A stretch of 64,000 nt of DNA from Parathielavia appendiculata (Eukaryota > Ascomycota > Sordariomycetes > Sordariales > Chaetomiaceae). The translations under genes and the position numbers were made by a program. Below are positions 51,483 through 62,322 of the stretch, one piece after another. The DNA lies in the NCBI RefSeq assembly GCF_033297405.1, contig NW_026944234.1, positions 257,559-321,558 on the forward strand, in the 5' to 3' direction. Numbering within the stretch: position 1 is the first letter of the stretch; each line of letters begins with the position of its first letter. Below the pieces are notes generated by a model. The model was not told the DNA's origin. It saw only the letters and a list, made by a program, of their open reading frames with translations, and searched no databases.

Positions 51483-53375
51483 TTAATAAACATAGATGAA
51501 GTCCTCATTCTGCAGGTCAGTCATGTCCTTTAGCGCATTGTCCTCCTCAAGTGCCTTCTGCCTACGGGTATTAGCGTCTTCGACCTCGACGGCCTTGCTG
51601 TGCTCCATCTGGCTCTTGTCCATCATGGACTCGTCAATGAGGGCGGCATTCTTGCCTAGTTCCTCGCGTCGCTTGGCGTGCCAATGATTGAGATACATGA
51701 GGTAGCAAGGAATGAGACTACAGCAAACTGGTCATCAATGACTCGTTTGTCAACATGAAGACCGGGAAAGAGGACATACGCTGAGATGCCACCAACTAGG
51801 GCAAACATGATGAGGTTGGAGATGAGTCCGACCCGGTAGAGCGGTGCCTGGGCCTCGTCGTAGAGCAGCGGCCCAATGACATTCCCAGTGCACATGCCGA
51901 TGAATACTATGGCCGAAGTGGCCTTCTTTTTCGTGTCGCCGCCCGTATTCTGCGCCTGCCAGGCGTAGATCAGAGGTGTGATGGCGGCCAAGCAAGACAC
52001 CGGGATTGTGTCAGACACACCTAATACGAAGGGGTTTTATCTGGGGGAATCGTTTGGCGTCTCAACAGATAGTATCCGAACAGCAAGACGCCCTTGTTGG
52101 TTCCCGTCCGAGGAACTGTCAGCATAAGGAGTGTTCCGACAATGGGCAAAACGCTGACGGCCGCAATGGTCAGCCCCTTGCGTTGCCAGTGTGTGGCGGC
52201 CCACGCGGACCCAATGATCATGAAGAACTGGATGGCGCCGAACGGGATGTTGAAGAGAATGGCGTCAAAGTTGGTATAACCAAAGTCTTTGACGATGAGG
52301 CTGCCAAACGTCGAAATGCCCCCACTGGCGATGCTGCGACAAGTTAATATCCCTACCTACTCAGCCCACCAAGGGGAAGAACTGGGCCAGAAACTCACGA
52401 AATAGCCACGATGGCCACAAACCAGCACCACGTTTTGAAGTCCATCAGCGTCTCCCAGACATGATCCCACCGCCACGCCCTCGACGCCACCCCCACTTGG
52501 TTTGCCCGCAGCCGCTCGACGGCGACCACCTTCTCTCTCTCACTCAAATACTTTGCCTCCATGGGCGAGTCAGGCATAAACACCAGGGCCACGCCGCCAT
52601 AGCAGACCGTCAGGAGCCCGCAAAACAAGAAGATAATCTGATACTTGAACATAGTCCGGCCCTCAATATGACCCAACCCATACGTAAACAAACTACCCAC
52701 AATTGCCGTAATACCGTTCATGGCGTTCCAATAGCTCGTGCGGAGCGTCTGCTCGCCGCGGCGCCATAACATCTGCGTGACGGCGACGCAGCTTGGCGCG
52801 ATCATGGACTCGAAGGCGCCCAGCATGAAGCGCAGGCCCAGGAGGGACGGGAAGGTGGTGCAGGCCGACATGATGGCGAGCGACGAGCCCCAGAAAACGA
52901 TGGCGGCGCCAATGACCTTGCCCGTCGGGAGCTTGACCAGGAGGTAGGCGGCCAGCGGCTGCATGACGAGCTGCGCGAGGTAGAGGATTGAGCCGAGCCA
53001 CGAGTACTGCTTGCCGACGAGGTGCGCGTCTTTGGAGATGCCGAAGATGGAGACATAGCTTGGGAGTATCCGATAATCCGGGTAAGAGTCTGTGGGAGGA
53101 GGTGGCGGATGATTGTAATGTACATACCTGAGGGAGCTCTTGTCGAGCTGCTGAAAGAAATAGGCTCCCAGGAGGAGAGGCAGGAGACGGAAGTCAATTC
53201 GGCGGAGCACAGCGCGTTCGTCTTCGTAGGTGAACGAGTTATCTCCTGCGCCGTGGGTTTCGAGGAACTCTGTGGCTTTATCGCGAAGTCCGTTCCTCGG
53301 CGCAGTGTTGGGATTAGGGGCGGTGGTGATCTCGTCAGTCCTTGATGCTGGCTGCGATTGCTTGTCAAAAGCCAT
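51483..53375 (-). CDS. allantoate-permease (Dal5)-type MFS transporter, 5 exons, one odd junction
   Basis: Exons 53375-53128, 53058-52399, 52333-52066, 52000-51780 and 51717-51483 give 543 residues in frame. Junctions 1, 2 and 4 have clean GT..AG introns (69, 65, 62 nt) and rebuild SSLSYVSIFGI, VAISIASGGISTFG and GISALIPCYLMYLNHWHAKR. The third gap (52065-52001, 65 nt) is needed to join FGYYL to VSCLAAITPLIYAW as in the family, but no GT..AG pair fits it in phase; the ends read TT..CG, or GT..CC if shifted one base. Twelve helices are expected; DFRLLPLLLGAYFFQQLDK, GSILYLAQLVMQPLAAYLL and RFMLGAFESMIAPSCVAV are typical of the anion:cation symporter family. Likely substrates are organic anions, vitamins or ureides. 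It is divergent from a Gfo/Idh oxidoreductase. Confidence 0.8.
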
Positions 53376-54358
53376 CTTGAACCGTTCCAGAGAAGCTGTT
53401 GATAGCTAACAAGGTAAATGACGTGGTAGACCGATGTCTGTTTACAATTGACAGGGACCACGGAGGTGGATCCCAGATATCATTCTCTTAAGAGTCGAAG
53501 AAGGAAACTACCGCCATGACAAGTGAAGCTGCTGCAAACACGTAGATCGCCTGTCATTAGGCCGAGACAGTAACAACTTGCCATGGCTAGCCGTTCACGT
53601 AGGAGATCCATAGCAGCTGCCGACAAGACACTCCCGAGGTGCAATCCCCGCCCGGATGCAATGAATATCGGGCTGTACTCATATGTCATCCCGTAAGACG
53701 ACAACCGCGTGACGGGGGAGGCCGTTGGCAGTTCCCATGTCGTTGCAAGTGCGGTGATTGGGCGGTTTTGATTCAGGCTGAATGGGCGAAGGAAGCATCT
53801 TGACGAAGTCTCAGATGCCCTCTAACTTCTCTCGGATGTTATCACCCGGCCCTTTTTGATACAGCCGTTGGGGACGAAGGAGGCAGCACCAACGCGGAGT
53901 TTGAAGAAGCATCACTTGTGGAGCTTCTGGATACATGTAAGATACATGTAGTCCCCTGACCTGGATGCCATTCCCCGGCAGTATCTCTTATCTCGCCCCC
54001 GCAAGATCGGCACCTCCCCGCATGTTGGAGGTGCAGAAGGTTGCTGTACCATGCCATCATCGGCTCTTAAAGTGTCGGGCGATGGGACATCTTCGGCCGA
54101 GATCAGCGTCCTGTCCGAGACAAATTTGAAGCCGTGCCACTCGCCGCTGGCTATGTCAGGCCCGACGACTCCATCATGCTTCTTTCTTCATCGACTAGGT
54201 ACTTGCGTGGGCTCCTAAGGAAAGCCCAGGAGGTAGGTATTTAGTTGTGGGCAGCACCGTGAGACCACCGTCTTCATGATCTGCCCATAAGCCCGCGTTT
54301 TTCTCGTTGTTTCAGCTGTTCTTCCCTCCTGCTGCATCAAGACGGTCCAGCCAAAACC
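53376..54358. promoter_or_regulatory. divergent promoter region of the MFS and Gfo/Idh genes
   Basis: About 980 bp separates the two divergent start codons. No gene is supportable within it, so shared control elements are expected; I could not name specific sites. Confidence 0.45.
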
Positions 54359-55651
54359 ATGGCTACCAAAAAACGTTACGCCTTTGTGGGCACCGGTGGC
54401 CGGTCGAGCTTCTTCTACACAGCCATTGCGACCGACTACCACGCCACGTCGTGCATCGTGGCCCTCTGCGACACCAACCAGACCCGCATGGACTACGCCA
54501 ACAGCCGGCTGACCGCCCTCGGCCACGGCGCCGTGCCGACCTTCCTCGCCGACAACTTTGACAAGATGATCGCCGACACCGAGCCCGACGAGGTCATCGT
54601 CACGACCATCGACCGCACCCACCACACCTACATCGTGCGCGCCCTCGAGCTGGGCTGCAACGTGGTGACGGAAAAGCCCATGACCATCGACGCGGCCCGG
54701 TGTTTGGACATCTTCTCGGCCGTCGACCGCACGGGGCGCGCCGTCCGCGTGACCTTCAATTACCGGTACGCGCCGCACAACACCAAGGTGTTTGAGCTGC
54801 TCCGGGCCGGCGCCATCGGCGCCGTCACGTCAGTGCACTTTGAGTGGATGCTCAACACGTCTCACGGCGCCGACTATTTCCGGCGGTGGCACCGCGACAA
54901 GCGCAACAGCGGCGGCCTGCTGGTGCACAAGTCGACGCACCACTTCGACCTAGTCAACTTCTGGCTGCAGACGCGCCCGCTGTCGGTGTATGCTCAGGGA
55001 GACCTCACGTTCTACGGCAGAGAGAACGCCGAGAAGAAGGGGGTTACCGGGTTTTATAACCGTGCCTGGGGCAGTGAGGTCGCCAAGAAGGATCCCTTTG
55101 CGTTGCACCTCGAGAGCATTCCGACGCTGAAGGCGCTGTATCTTGATGCCGAGCATGAAGACGGGTATTACCGCGACCAGAGCGTCTTTGGGGACGGCAT
55201 TAGCATCGAGGATACCATGAACGTGCTGGTGCGGTACCGCAACGGGGCCGTCATGACCTACTCGCTGACGGCGTATGCGCCGTGGGAGGGATTCAGGGTC
55301 AACTTCAACGGCACTGGCGGGAGGTTAGAGACGGAGGTTGTCGAGAACAGCTATGTCAATTCGGGTGGTGATCAGTCGCTGGAGGGATCAATTGAGCGGA
55401 GGTCGATCCTGCTGCGGCCGCTGTTTGAACCGCCGCGAGAGATCGAGATCGAGGCGAGCAAGGGGGCTCACGGCGGAGGAGATAATGTGTTGCTGCAGGA
55501 CCTGTTTGGGGAGCCAGTGACGGACGAGTACATGCGGGCTGCGAGCCACATTGACGGAGCAGCGTCGATATTGACGGGCATTGCTGCTAACAAGTCGATT
55601 GCTACTGGTCAGGTTCTGTACGTCGATGACATTTTAGAAGTTCCCAGTTAA
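54359..55651 (+). CDS. Gfo/Idh/MocA family NAD(P)-dependent oxidoreductase
   Basis: Intronless, 430 residues. The N-terminal Rossmann domain begins KKRYAFVGTGGRSSFF, continues with IVALCDTNQTRMDYA and EVIVTTIDRTHHTYIVRALE, and has the diagnostic EKP in CNVVTEKPMTIDAAR. The C-terminal alpha/beta substrate domain includes VRVTFNYRYAPHNTKVFELL, RDKRNSGGLLVHKSTHHFDL with the family's catalytic-type Lys/His, and GISIEDTMNVLVRYRNGA. Members oxidise or reduce sugars, inositols or related polyols with NAD(P). The substrate is unknown. Because it is divergent from a transporter gene sharing the promoter region, an uptake-plus-oxidation pair is a reasonable inference. No signal peptide is seen, so it is probably cytosolic. 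Complete and intact. Confidence 0.9.
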   Translation: MATKKRYAFVGTGGRSSFFYTAIATDYHATSCIVALCDTNQTRMDYANSRLTALGHGAVPTFLADNFDKMIADTEPDEVIVTTIDRTHHTYIVRALELGCNVVTEKPMTIDAARCLDIFSAVDRTGRAVRVTFNYRYAPHNTKVFELLRAGAIGAVTSVHFEWMLNTSHGADYFRRWHRDKRNSGGLLVHKSTHHFDLVNFWLQTRPLSVYAQGDLTFYGRENAEKKGVTGFYNRAWGSEVAKKDPFALHLESIPTLKALYLDAEHEDGYYRDQSVFGDGISIEDTMNVLVRYRNGAVMTYSLTAYAPWEGFRVNFNGTGGRLETEVVENSYVNSGGDQSLEGSIERRSILLRPLFEPPREIEIEASKGAHGGGDNVLLQDLFGEPVTDEYMRAASHIDGAASILTGIAANKSIATGQVLYVDDILEVPS

Positions 55652-55716
55652 AAGACATCCAGACTACATCATTTAGACAGATAAGTAAGGTAACGTTAGT
55701 GTACCTTGATGTTTAT

Positions 55717-56295
55717 TTACTGAAGACGTAACGTTACAACTTCCACCTCCGCATCTGGCTTCAGTGATGCCCATTTAAGGTTGGAGAACCCGTGGATATC
55801 CGCGAAGTCGACAAGAGGAGGATACTCGCCAAGCCTGCGGAGGACAAATGGCACCAACGATCCGGCGAACATGTAAGCATCATCACCAACAGAGACGTTA
55901 GCCCTACGGAAACCGAAGCATGTTCTGAAGTTGCCGGTGGCGAAGATGGTGTATCCATCATAAGAGCTTATCATCTCGAAGGTACCATTCAGCCCCTATC
56001 TTGTGTAGTAGTGGAGGGATTTTACCAGTCTCTGGATCTCGTTCTGAGGTACCGTAGAGATATCGGTGGAAGGGGATGAGGCGCTCCAGCGCATCCAGCG
56101 CATGATATTTGATGATGAATCTTTTTCCGCGCTTAGCCAGTTCTTCCCAAAAAGGTTGACGACATCGCTTGCGCACTCCGCGCAATCGTGGTCGCAAACT
56201 TGCGAGCATTCATCTACCATGCTGAGTTGTGCTTTGTCGACGATTGAAGGTGGCTGCGACGCTGGACCTGTCCTAGTACTCTTACCCCACATCAA
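55717..56295 (-). pseudogene. possible HET-protein C-terminal relic
   Basis: Two overlapping frames read as one fragment. The upstream part (56209-55958) has RQPFWEELAKRGKRFIIKYH and a stop after WYLRDDKLL. The downstream part (55974-55717) has YDGYTIFATGNFRTCFGFRR and VSVGDDAYMFAGSLVPFVLR. The GDxxYMFxGSxVPFVLR pattern resembles the C-terminal end of fungal heterokaryon-incompatibility proteins, which usually have a VGDxVCxxxGxxVPFILR block. The N-terminal HET domain is absent. A truncated and frame-shifted remnant is the simplest reading; a small two-exon gene cannot be excluded. Confidence 0.4.
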
Positions 56296-56344
56296 ACCAC
56301 AGATTCATTGCCGCGCGGGTACGTCAAACGATTACTCTTACCAA

Positions 56345-58496
56345 TTATCCATTTTCAAGGTCCCAAGGCGTACTATCCCGCGCCTCGGTGTAGCTGAGAT
56401 AGTTATCCAAATCATCGTACTTGCCCTGCATCAGCATGAGCGGGGAGCAGCCCGTAACCTTGCCGCCCGTGACTGATACTGCACGTCCGCGCTCTTCAGC
56501 ACCGCCGCGCCTTCGTCCGGATCCCTGGCCAAGAAGATATCTGGCCCCGAGGCTCGGTTCCTCGTACCTGGACGCCGTGGGATAAAATACGTCGTCGTGC
56601 GGGTCGACGGCAAGATAGAAGTAGCTGTCATCCTCATGACTGCCGTCGTAGCTGTAGGGCGCAAACCCGACCACGACGCCGCCCATGGGGATGTCGGCCT
56701 CGTCCTCGACGCGCAGGCGCGACACTCCCGGCGCGCTCATGGTGTTGTTGTAATAGTGCGCCAGCCGCTGCGAGCCGTCGGCCACGAGTATGTCGCTGTG
56801 CGACGCCCACATCTCGGAGCAGGCCGCGTTGTCGCTGCCGTTGATGGGGAAGGGGTACAGGTTGCCGTTGGAACAGGACACGACCATCATGGTGGCGTCC
56901 GGACCGACGAGGCGAGTACTCGTAACCGTTGGTGTCATTGTACGGACGGTTGGGCAGGGGTTGGGTGGCATAGTCGAGGACCGAGGATTGTTGGAGGCTT
57001 TGATCTTGGAGGTGATGTCGACAACGGACTGATTCGATCTGGATCCCGTGGGGGGCGAGGATGGGGCGCTGCAAGCGACGTTTGTTGAGGTAGAGGCGGT
57101 CGAGGTTGCTGACGAGAACGCGACTCGACGTACGATGCTGAGTCAGAAGAGGAGTCGGACTCGGAGAAGCCGCCAGATGAGTCCGATGAGCCAGACGCCG
57201 AGGGACCAGAGTCAGACGACTGAGATGCGCTAGAATCCGAAGACTCAGATGAGTCTGCACCAGAGGAGCCAGAACCAGACGAGCCAGATCCCCAACAGGC
57301 GGATGAACCAGACCCAGAAGAACCCGAGGAAACAGAGTCAGACGACTCGGACGGTGTCGGGGTATCAGATGCTGGGGACGCGCCAGAAGTTCCGAGGCTG
57401 CGCGCAGGCTGTATGTCCATAATGTCGGCATAGTCCACAGAGCAACAAACAAGAGACAGGGAGTACTCACGGAATGCAGCCGCGGGTCGGCCTCTCGTCG
57501 TTTGTGTCCAGCAAAGGAATCTGTTGGGTCCCAGAGATGTCCAGGTACAGCTCGTTGCACCAACTGAGCTGGGTTGCTATTCTAACATCCACTCTTGTTC
57601 TTGAACCCGGCCGAGAAGGTATTGCTTTCTGTCAGGCCAACTGCTGTGGCGACCTGCGCGCGCCTTTGATAGAAGGCTCGTCAATGATACCGGCAGACTT
57701 GTCCCACGTCGAGATTTGCAAGCCACACTTGAGCCCAATGGGCAAGCCCAGCGCGGCGGCAAGCATGAGCTCGCCCTCGACCTTGAACATGGGCTTGAAG
57801 TACGGGTCCCAACAGTCATTGGCGCCATGCATGGGGTTGATAAAATCGATTTTGACGTGCACGTTCTGCAGACCCATCTCAGCACCCCCGAGGATTTTGT
57901 CCTTGGCCTCGGCCTCCAGGGTGACGCGCGTGCCCACCGCGATGCACGGTCCGATGGTGACGACGCCGTAGCTCAGCCCGGGCAGGCCGACGTTGAAGAG
58001 ATCCGACTTGAACTCTTGCTTGTACTTCATCTGCGCGTCCATACCCATCTTCAAGAAAAACTGCACGTCAGTGTTGACCTCGATCACGCCCTCCAGAAAG
58101 CCGCCGAGGGGCGTCCACGTGGCCCGGCCGGCCAGCTTGGTGTGGCCCAAGACACCGCAGCCGACGCAAAGGACGTTGAGGAGTTGAGCGCTTTATTGTT
58201 CTTCGGATCTTGGGTACCGAAAGCCTTCAGCAGGATGGAGTCACTGTCCCAGGGGGAAGCAACCTGCTCAACATTGGTGTCCTTGAGCTTTTTGGCATCC
58301 TCGGACTTTAAATATCAACATTAGAAACACCCCTACAGAGCTTCCAGGTTTTGTTTTTCCACGTTTCTCCGCATTCCTCCGCTCCAGTCTTCGACAACAC
58401 CTTGTAGGCATGAGGGAAGTGAGCCATACTCCAGTACGTGGCTCCAATGAGCAAGAAGTTGCTTGCCTCTCCTGTCTTGAGCTTAATTCGAAACAT
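56345..58496 (-). pseudogene. Ser-rich secreted-type fungal protein gene with several frame breaks
   Basis: A large uncharacterised protein read in pieces. 58150-57632 gives GHTKLAGRATWTPLGGFLEG, VGLPGLSYGVVTIGPCIAVG and FKPMFKVEGELMLAAALGLP. A frame change near 57.6 kb leads to RVDVRIATQLSWCNELYLDI and TNDERPTRGCIP, which ends at a GTGAGT donor. 57438-56935 encodes a long Ser-rich stretch. 56971-56345 has MVVSCSNGNLYPFPINGSD, SEMWASHSDILVADGSQRLA and MGGVVVGFAPYSYDGSHED. Near 56.58-56.47 kb the conserved-looking GPDIFLARDPDEGAAVL lies in another frame from both flanks, implying two compensating shifts. The Cys pattern and Ser-rich spacer suggest an extracellular protein of a fungal DUF family I cannot name with certainty. 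The upstream ORF at 58496-58308 may be its 5' part. Confidence 0.5.
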
Positions 58497-59981
58497 GGAG
58501 CTTCATCAATCGGATGGTTTGGCTTTTAATAGGCTGTGTATTGTAACGGACCAAGGCGATTGTGATGGTTGATGCCGGGAACATTAAGCTAGCGGTGATC
58601 ACATGCATCCGGGCATAATCACACACGAGTTTCCAACCACAAGACTCTTGATCTTTCTCTTCAAAATCGCCAGCGTCTCTACAGAATGAGAAGCCACAGA
58701 TGTGTAGGTCGTACAGGTGGCATGGGCCCTGTTACGATCACTTACAACTTGAAAAAAGAGACGAGGTTTGGAGACCTTTGTGAGCTCAGTGCCACCAGTC
58801 AGTGATTGTTGAATACTTCCTCCAAAGAACCTATTGCTCCAACATAACCAAAACTCGGCTAACCTGTCTCGCTACTCAACTTAATACAAGCATGCGACGC
58901 CAACCAGGACTGTTTAGTCAATATCATCGATCGCATAGCATGGAAAGACGTCACCCTTGCCGTCCTTATCCCCAACCTGAAATAACACAGCATTCCTCAA
59001 CATGAACCCGCCAGACCACATCTTGGTTTGGGGGAGTGGCTATACCCTTAGAAAAGCTGTCCGCAGACGTGAAGGCCCGGACCCGCGTGCCTATTGGAAC
59101 ATGAATGCACACGTGTTTACATACATCTGAATAGGGTGACGACGAGAGCGGTAGCACCTCAGGGGGCAGAATGCCAAAAGAATGAACAATGGAATTGAAC
59201 GGGCATAGAGTGAACAACTGTGGCCACGGAGCACCCGGCTCTCCGGCCCCCAAGAGGTCTGTTAGCAGACGTTCTGCGGTAGCCCATAATCGTCTGCTAC
59301 GTCCATGACCAGAAACTCGGATTCCACGACACGCCTATAACTCAATGCATGAGTCTCGAAAAAGGAGGCATTGCTGGCGGCGGGTACTCAAACTGGTCTC
59401 CAGGTTGTACTGTAGAAGGCATCCTCAATAACATGAAGGTATGGACAGCACTAGCATTGCGGTGTACACCATGCTACGGTATTGTTGCTCAAGGTCCCCG
59501 TGGATGAGTGCCGACGCAGCAGCACAGACAAACGGATGGCTTTTATGCCAACAAGCCTCCTACCTGAGCAAAACGAGGTATATCGGGCTTGTTTTCGCCC
59601 GAGCTTATGATGCTTATCAATCCTCAACTTGGAAGGGATCTTTGAAAGTCTCGACAGAAGAAACGGAAGAGTCACAGCTCGAGAACCATTAACCGAATGG
59701 AACCTGGCTGGCTCCTCTAGCTCTCTGGTATAACGCCCGATGGTTTTGCATTGCTACGTTGCTGCAGGGGCTGATCGTCGGGCTGAGCAAGAGTCATGTC
59801 CGTTTAACTCCGATGTCAGGATGGTGTTAACCGGAGACGTTCGGCGAGAGCCTCGAGGACCGCCTATAAAGATACTGATCTTGTATGCCCCTGGGGCCCT
59901 GGGAATCATTAAAGCTCAATACAGTCCTCGGACCGCCTTTTAGCCAGCTCGATTAGCCAAACTTCCCAACCGAACCCCATC
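58497..59981. other. intergenic
   Basis: No gene seen apart from the TATA element listed for the following gene. Confidence 0.4.
59865..59871 (+). promoter_or_regulatory. candidate TATA box
   Basis: TATAAAG about 115 bp upstream of the oxidoreductase ATG at 59982. Confidence 0.5.
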
Positions 59982-61118
59982 ATGTCCTCAACAACCCTCC
60001 CAGCAACCATGAAGGCCCTGATGGTCGACTCCCCGAGCCAGCCATTACAACTCAAGACTGTCCCTACCCCCTCGGCAACCCCCGGAAGCTGCATCGTCAA
60101 GATCCTCGCCGTCGAAGCCGACGCCAACACCCCACACATCCTCAAGGGCGTCCCCGGCTACACCTTCCCAGCCAACTTCGTCCCCGCTGCGCACGCCATC
60201 GGCCGCGTCGTCACCACCGGTCCGGACGCGACCGTCCTCCGGCCGGGCCAGCTCGTCATGCTCGAGGGCTTCATCCGGCCGCGCGACGACCCCAACGAGG
60301 AGCAGATTCTCTGGGGCCTCACAGCCGGCCTGACGCCGCAGAGCCTGCGCTTCATGGCCGACAACTGGGCGTGGGGCTGCATGGCCGAGTATGCGCGCGC
60401 GCCGCTCGAGAACGTGTACCCGCTCGACGAGGCGCGGCTGTGCGGCTCGCCAGCCGAGGGCGGGCTGGGGTATGCCGTCGAGAATCTCCTGCATTTGCCG
60501 ACGCTGCTTGTCGCGATGGGCGGGCTCCGCGCCATCGACGTCAAGCCCGGTGAGCGCGTCATTGTTGCGCCCGCCACGGGCGGGTTCAGCGGCGCGGCGG
60601 TGCAGGTCGCTCTTGCGATCGGTGCGCAGGTCGTTGCCGTTGGGCGCAGCCGGGAGTCGCTGCTGAAGCTGCAGGGCCTGTTCCCGCCGGGTCGGGTGCA
60701 GATTGTACAAGTCACAGGAGATGTTGAGAAGGACACGGTATCGCTCAAGCAGTTTGGGCCGGTGGACGCCTATGTCGATCTCTCGCCGCCCGAGGCAAGC
60801 AACTCGACGCATTTGAGGAGCTGCTTCGCTGCGCTGAGGAAGTATGGTCGCGCGTGTGTGATGAACATCATCGGGCAGGACGTTGCAGTTCAGTACCCGC
60901 TGCTGACGTGGAATTCCCTGACTGTGAGGGGCCAGTTCATGTACGAGCGCGAGGACGCGAGGTTGATGATTAAGATGGCCGAGGCCGGCGTGTTGAGGCT
61001 TGGGGAGGACGGCGGAAATGAGGTTGTGGGAAGGTTCAAACTCGAGGACGTGAATGAGGCATTTGCCCTGGCCGCGAAGAATCACGGAGTGGGCAAGCTC
61101 GTTGCCTTGGTGCCGTAG
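59982..61118 (+). CDS. MDR-superfamily zinc-independent alcohol dehydrogenase/quinone reductase-like
   Basis: Intronless, 378 residues. The GroES-like N-terminal domain reads MKALMVDSPSQPLQLKTVPT, AAHAIGRVVTTGPDATVLRP and GQLVMLEGFIRPRDDP; the structural-zinc Cys cluster of classical alcohol dehydrogenases is absent. The Rossmann cofactor region is KPGERVIVAPATGGFSGAAV, ALAIGAQVVAVGRSRESLLK. The C-terminus has AALRKYGRACVMNIIG and LVALVP. An earlier in-frame Met and the MKALM Met at residue 10 are both possible starts. It likely reduces or oxidises a small carbonyl or alcohol with NAD(P)H in the cytosol; the substrate is unknown. No co-oriented partner lies nearby. Confidence 0.88.
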   Translation: MSSTTLPATMKALMVDSPSQPLQLKTVPTPSATPGSCIVKILAVEADANTPHILKGVPGYTFPANFVPAAHAIGRVVTTGPDATVLRPGQLVMLEGFIRPRDDPNEEQILWGLTAGLTPQSLRFMADNWAWGCMAEYARAPLENVYPLDEARLCGSPAEGGLGYAVENLLHLPTLLVAMGGLRAIDVKPGERVIVAPATGGFSGAAVQVALAIGAQVVAVGRSRESLLKLQGLFPPGRVQIVQVTGDVEKDTVSLKQFGPVDAYVDLSPPEASNSTHLRSCFAALRKYGRACVMNIIGQDVAVQYPLLTWNSLTVRGQFMYEREDARLMIKMAEAGVLRLGEDGGNEVVGRFKLEDVNEAFALAAKNHGVGKLVALVP

Positions 61119-61974
61119 TTGCAGGTTGACGCAGTACTATCGCCGTGTGGGAGTTGGGGAGCAGTCTCCTACCACCTTGAGAGCAACGCACGCCTGCCAT
61201 CTCGACACCTTTCAATCTAGCGTTGAAATGCTATTCCATTTCCTAGCCTTCCTCCCAGTTACCTTCGTGTCAAGCTCAATACCACCCAGAACCGGGTCAG
61301 CCACCCCAATGTGAGCAAATCATTCTCGAGATGAACGCATCTAGTAGTCCCCGCAGGCCGCATGTCCAGCTTCGACCTCTGATGACCATAAAAAATGCCC
61401 GCGAACATGCTTCAAGAAAATAAGGACCCAAGACAATTAGTTGGGAAGGAAACCAAGGTGATGATGCAGCAAATGCTGCCCGCCGTGGTAGGTAGTCAAA
61501 TAAACAGAGAGAGCCAATGCTAGTGCCATATTCTTGGCGGATGCCAAATGAAAGAGGCCCGGGGGAGATATGTACGATGCTTAGATGTCTTGATGCCCGG
61601 CCATGATCCGTTCTGGGACGATCGCCGGGTCGTAAGGCGTCCCAGCATGCGCGGTCATGGTGCCCAAAAGGAGAAGAGCTCGATCAAAGCAATGCTCTCA
61701 GGGGGATGTGAACGAGGATACCCCGCAAAACTTGTTTCCGGTACCAGTCGCAATAGGTCACGGGTAATGGTTGGACGTCTTGCTGGCTGGTAGATGGCAA
61801 GCTGGTGTGCCAAGGGGGTGTTCAATAATCCCTCATCGGGTGGCAGCAGCTTACATCAGTCAGTCGTCCTGCTTCCCAATATCAGGTGGCTAGCGCAGCA
61901 TGTGAGCATTGCCTTACTCTGCCGAAGACAGGACGAAGAAGGATTGAGGTATCTCAAAATCCTTTCTCGCTGGG
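61119..61974. other. intergenic
   Basis: No gene seen. Confidence 0.45.
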
Positions 61975-62322
61975 TTATTGCCGTGATTCCGATGATGCGT
62001 GTGTTGATGCTGGTTTTGGGGTTTGCCGTTGATGCTGATCCTTGTGGCTACGGTGGTTCTCGACGCAGACTCGCTGGCGTTGCCGGCCCCTGTTCTCCTC
62101 CTCCGCAATGCAGGTGCTCAACATCCTCTTGTCCTCTTCGTACCATGCGCATAGCGGCTTGCCCCCAAACATCAGATCGTCGTCTTCGATCACTATAGCC
62201 AGCGCCCAAGGCTGGCTGGCCAAGTCCATCTCCTCGGCGTCTGAGTCCGGAATGTGGACGTTCCGCACAAGGGTGCAAGGCTGTGGTGTTCGGTTCGGAG
62301 TCGAGCTGTCGAATGAAGACAT
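61975..62322 (-). CDS. small hypothetical protein
   Basis: A 115-codon frame starting MSSFDSSTPNRTPQPCTLVR. The segment WALAIVIEDDDLMFGGKPLC followed by AWYEEDKRMLS and an acidic then Arg-rich tail has real-protein character and codon bias. The tail after RGRQRQR becomes low-complexity and may be replaced by another exon. I recognise no family; it is probably a small cytosolic or nuclear protein. Confidence 0.4.
   Translation of the reverse strand: MSSFDSSTPNRTPQPCTLVRNVHIPDSDAEEMDLASQPWALAIVIEDDDLMFGGKPLCAWYEEDKRMLSTCIAEEENRGRQRQRVCVENHRSHKDQHQRQTPKPASTHASSESRQ

Noticed and set aside
60045..61085. 346-codon open frame on the - strand opposite the MDR oxidoreductase
   Set aside because: The + strand frame has clear domains; the antisense protein is Arg/Leu/Pro-rich and motif-free.
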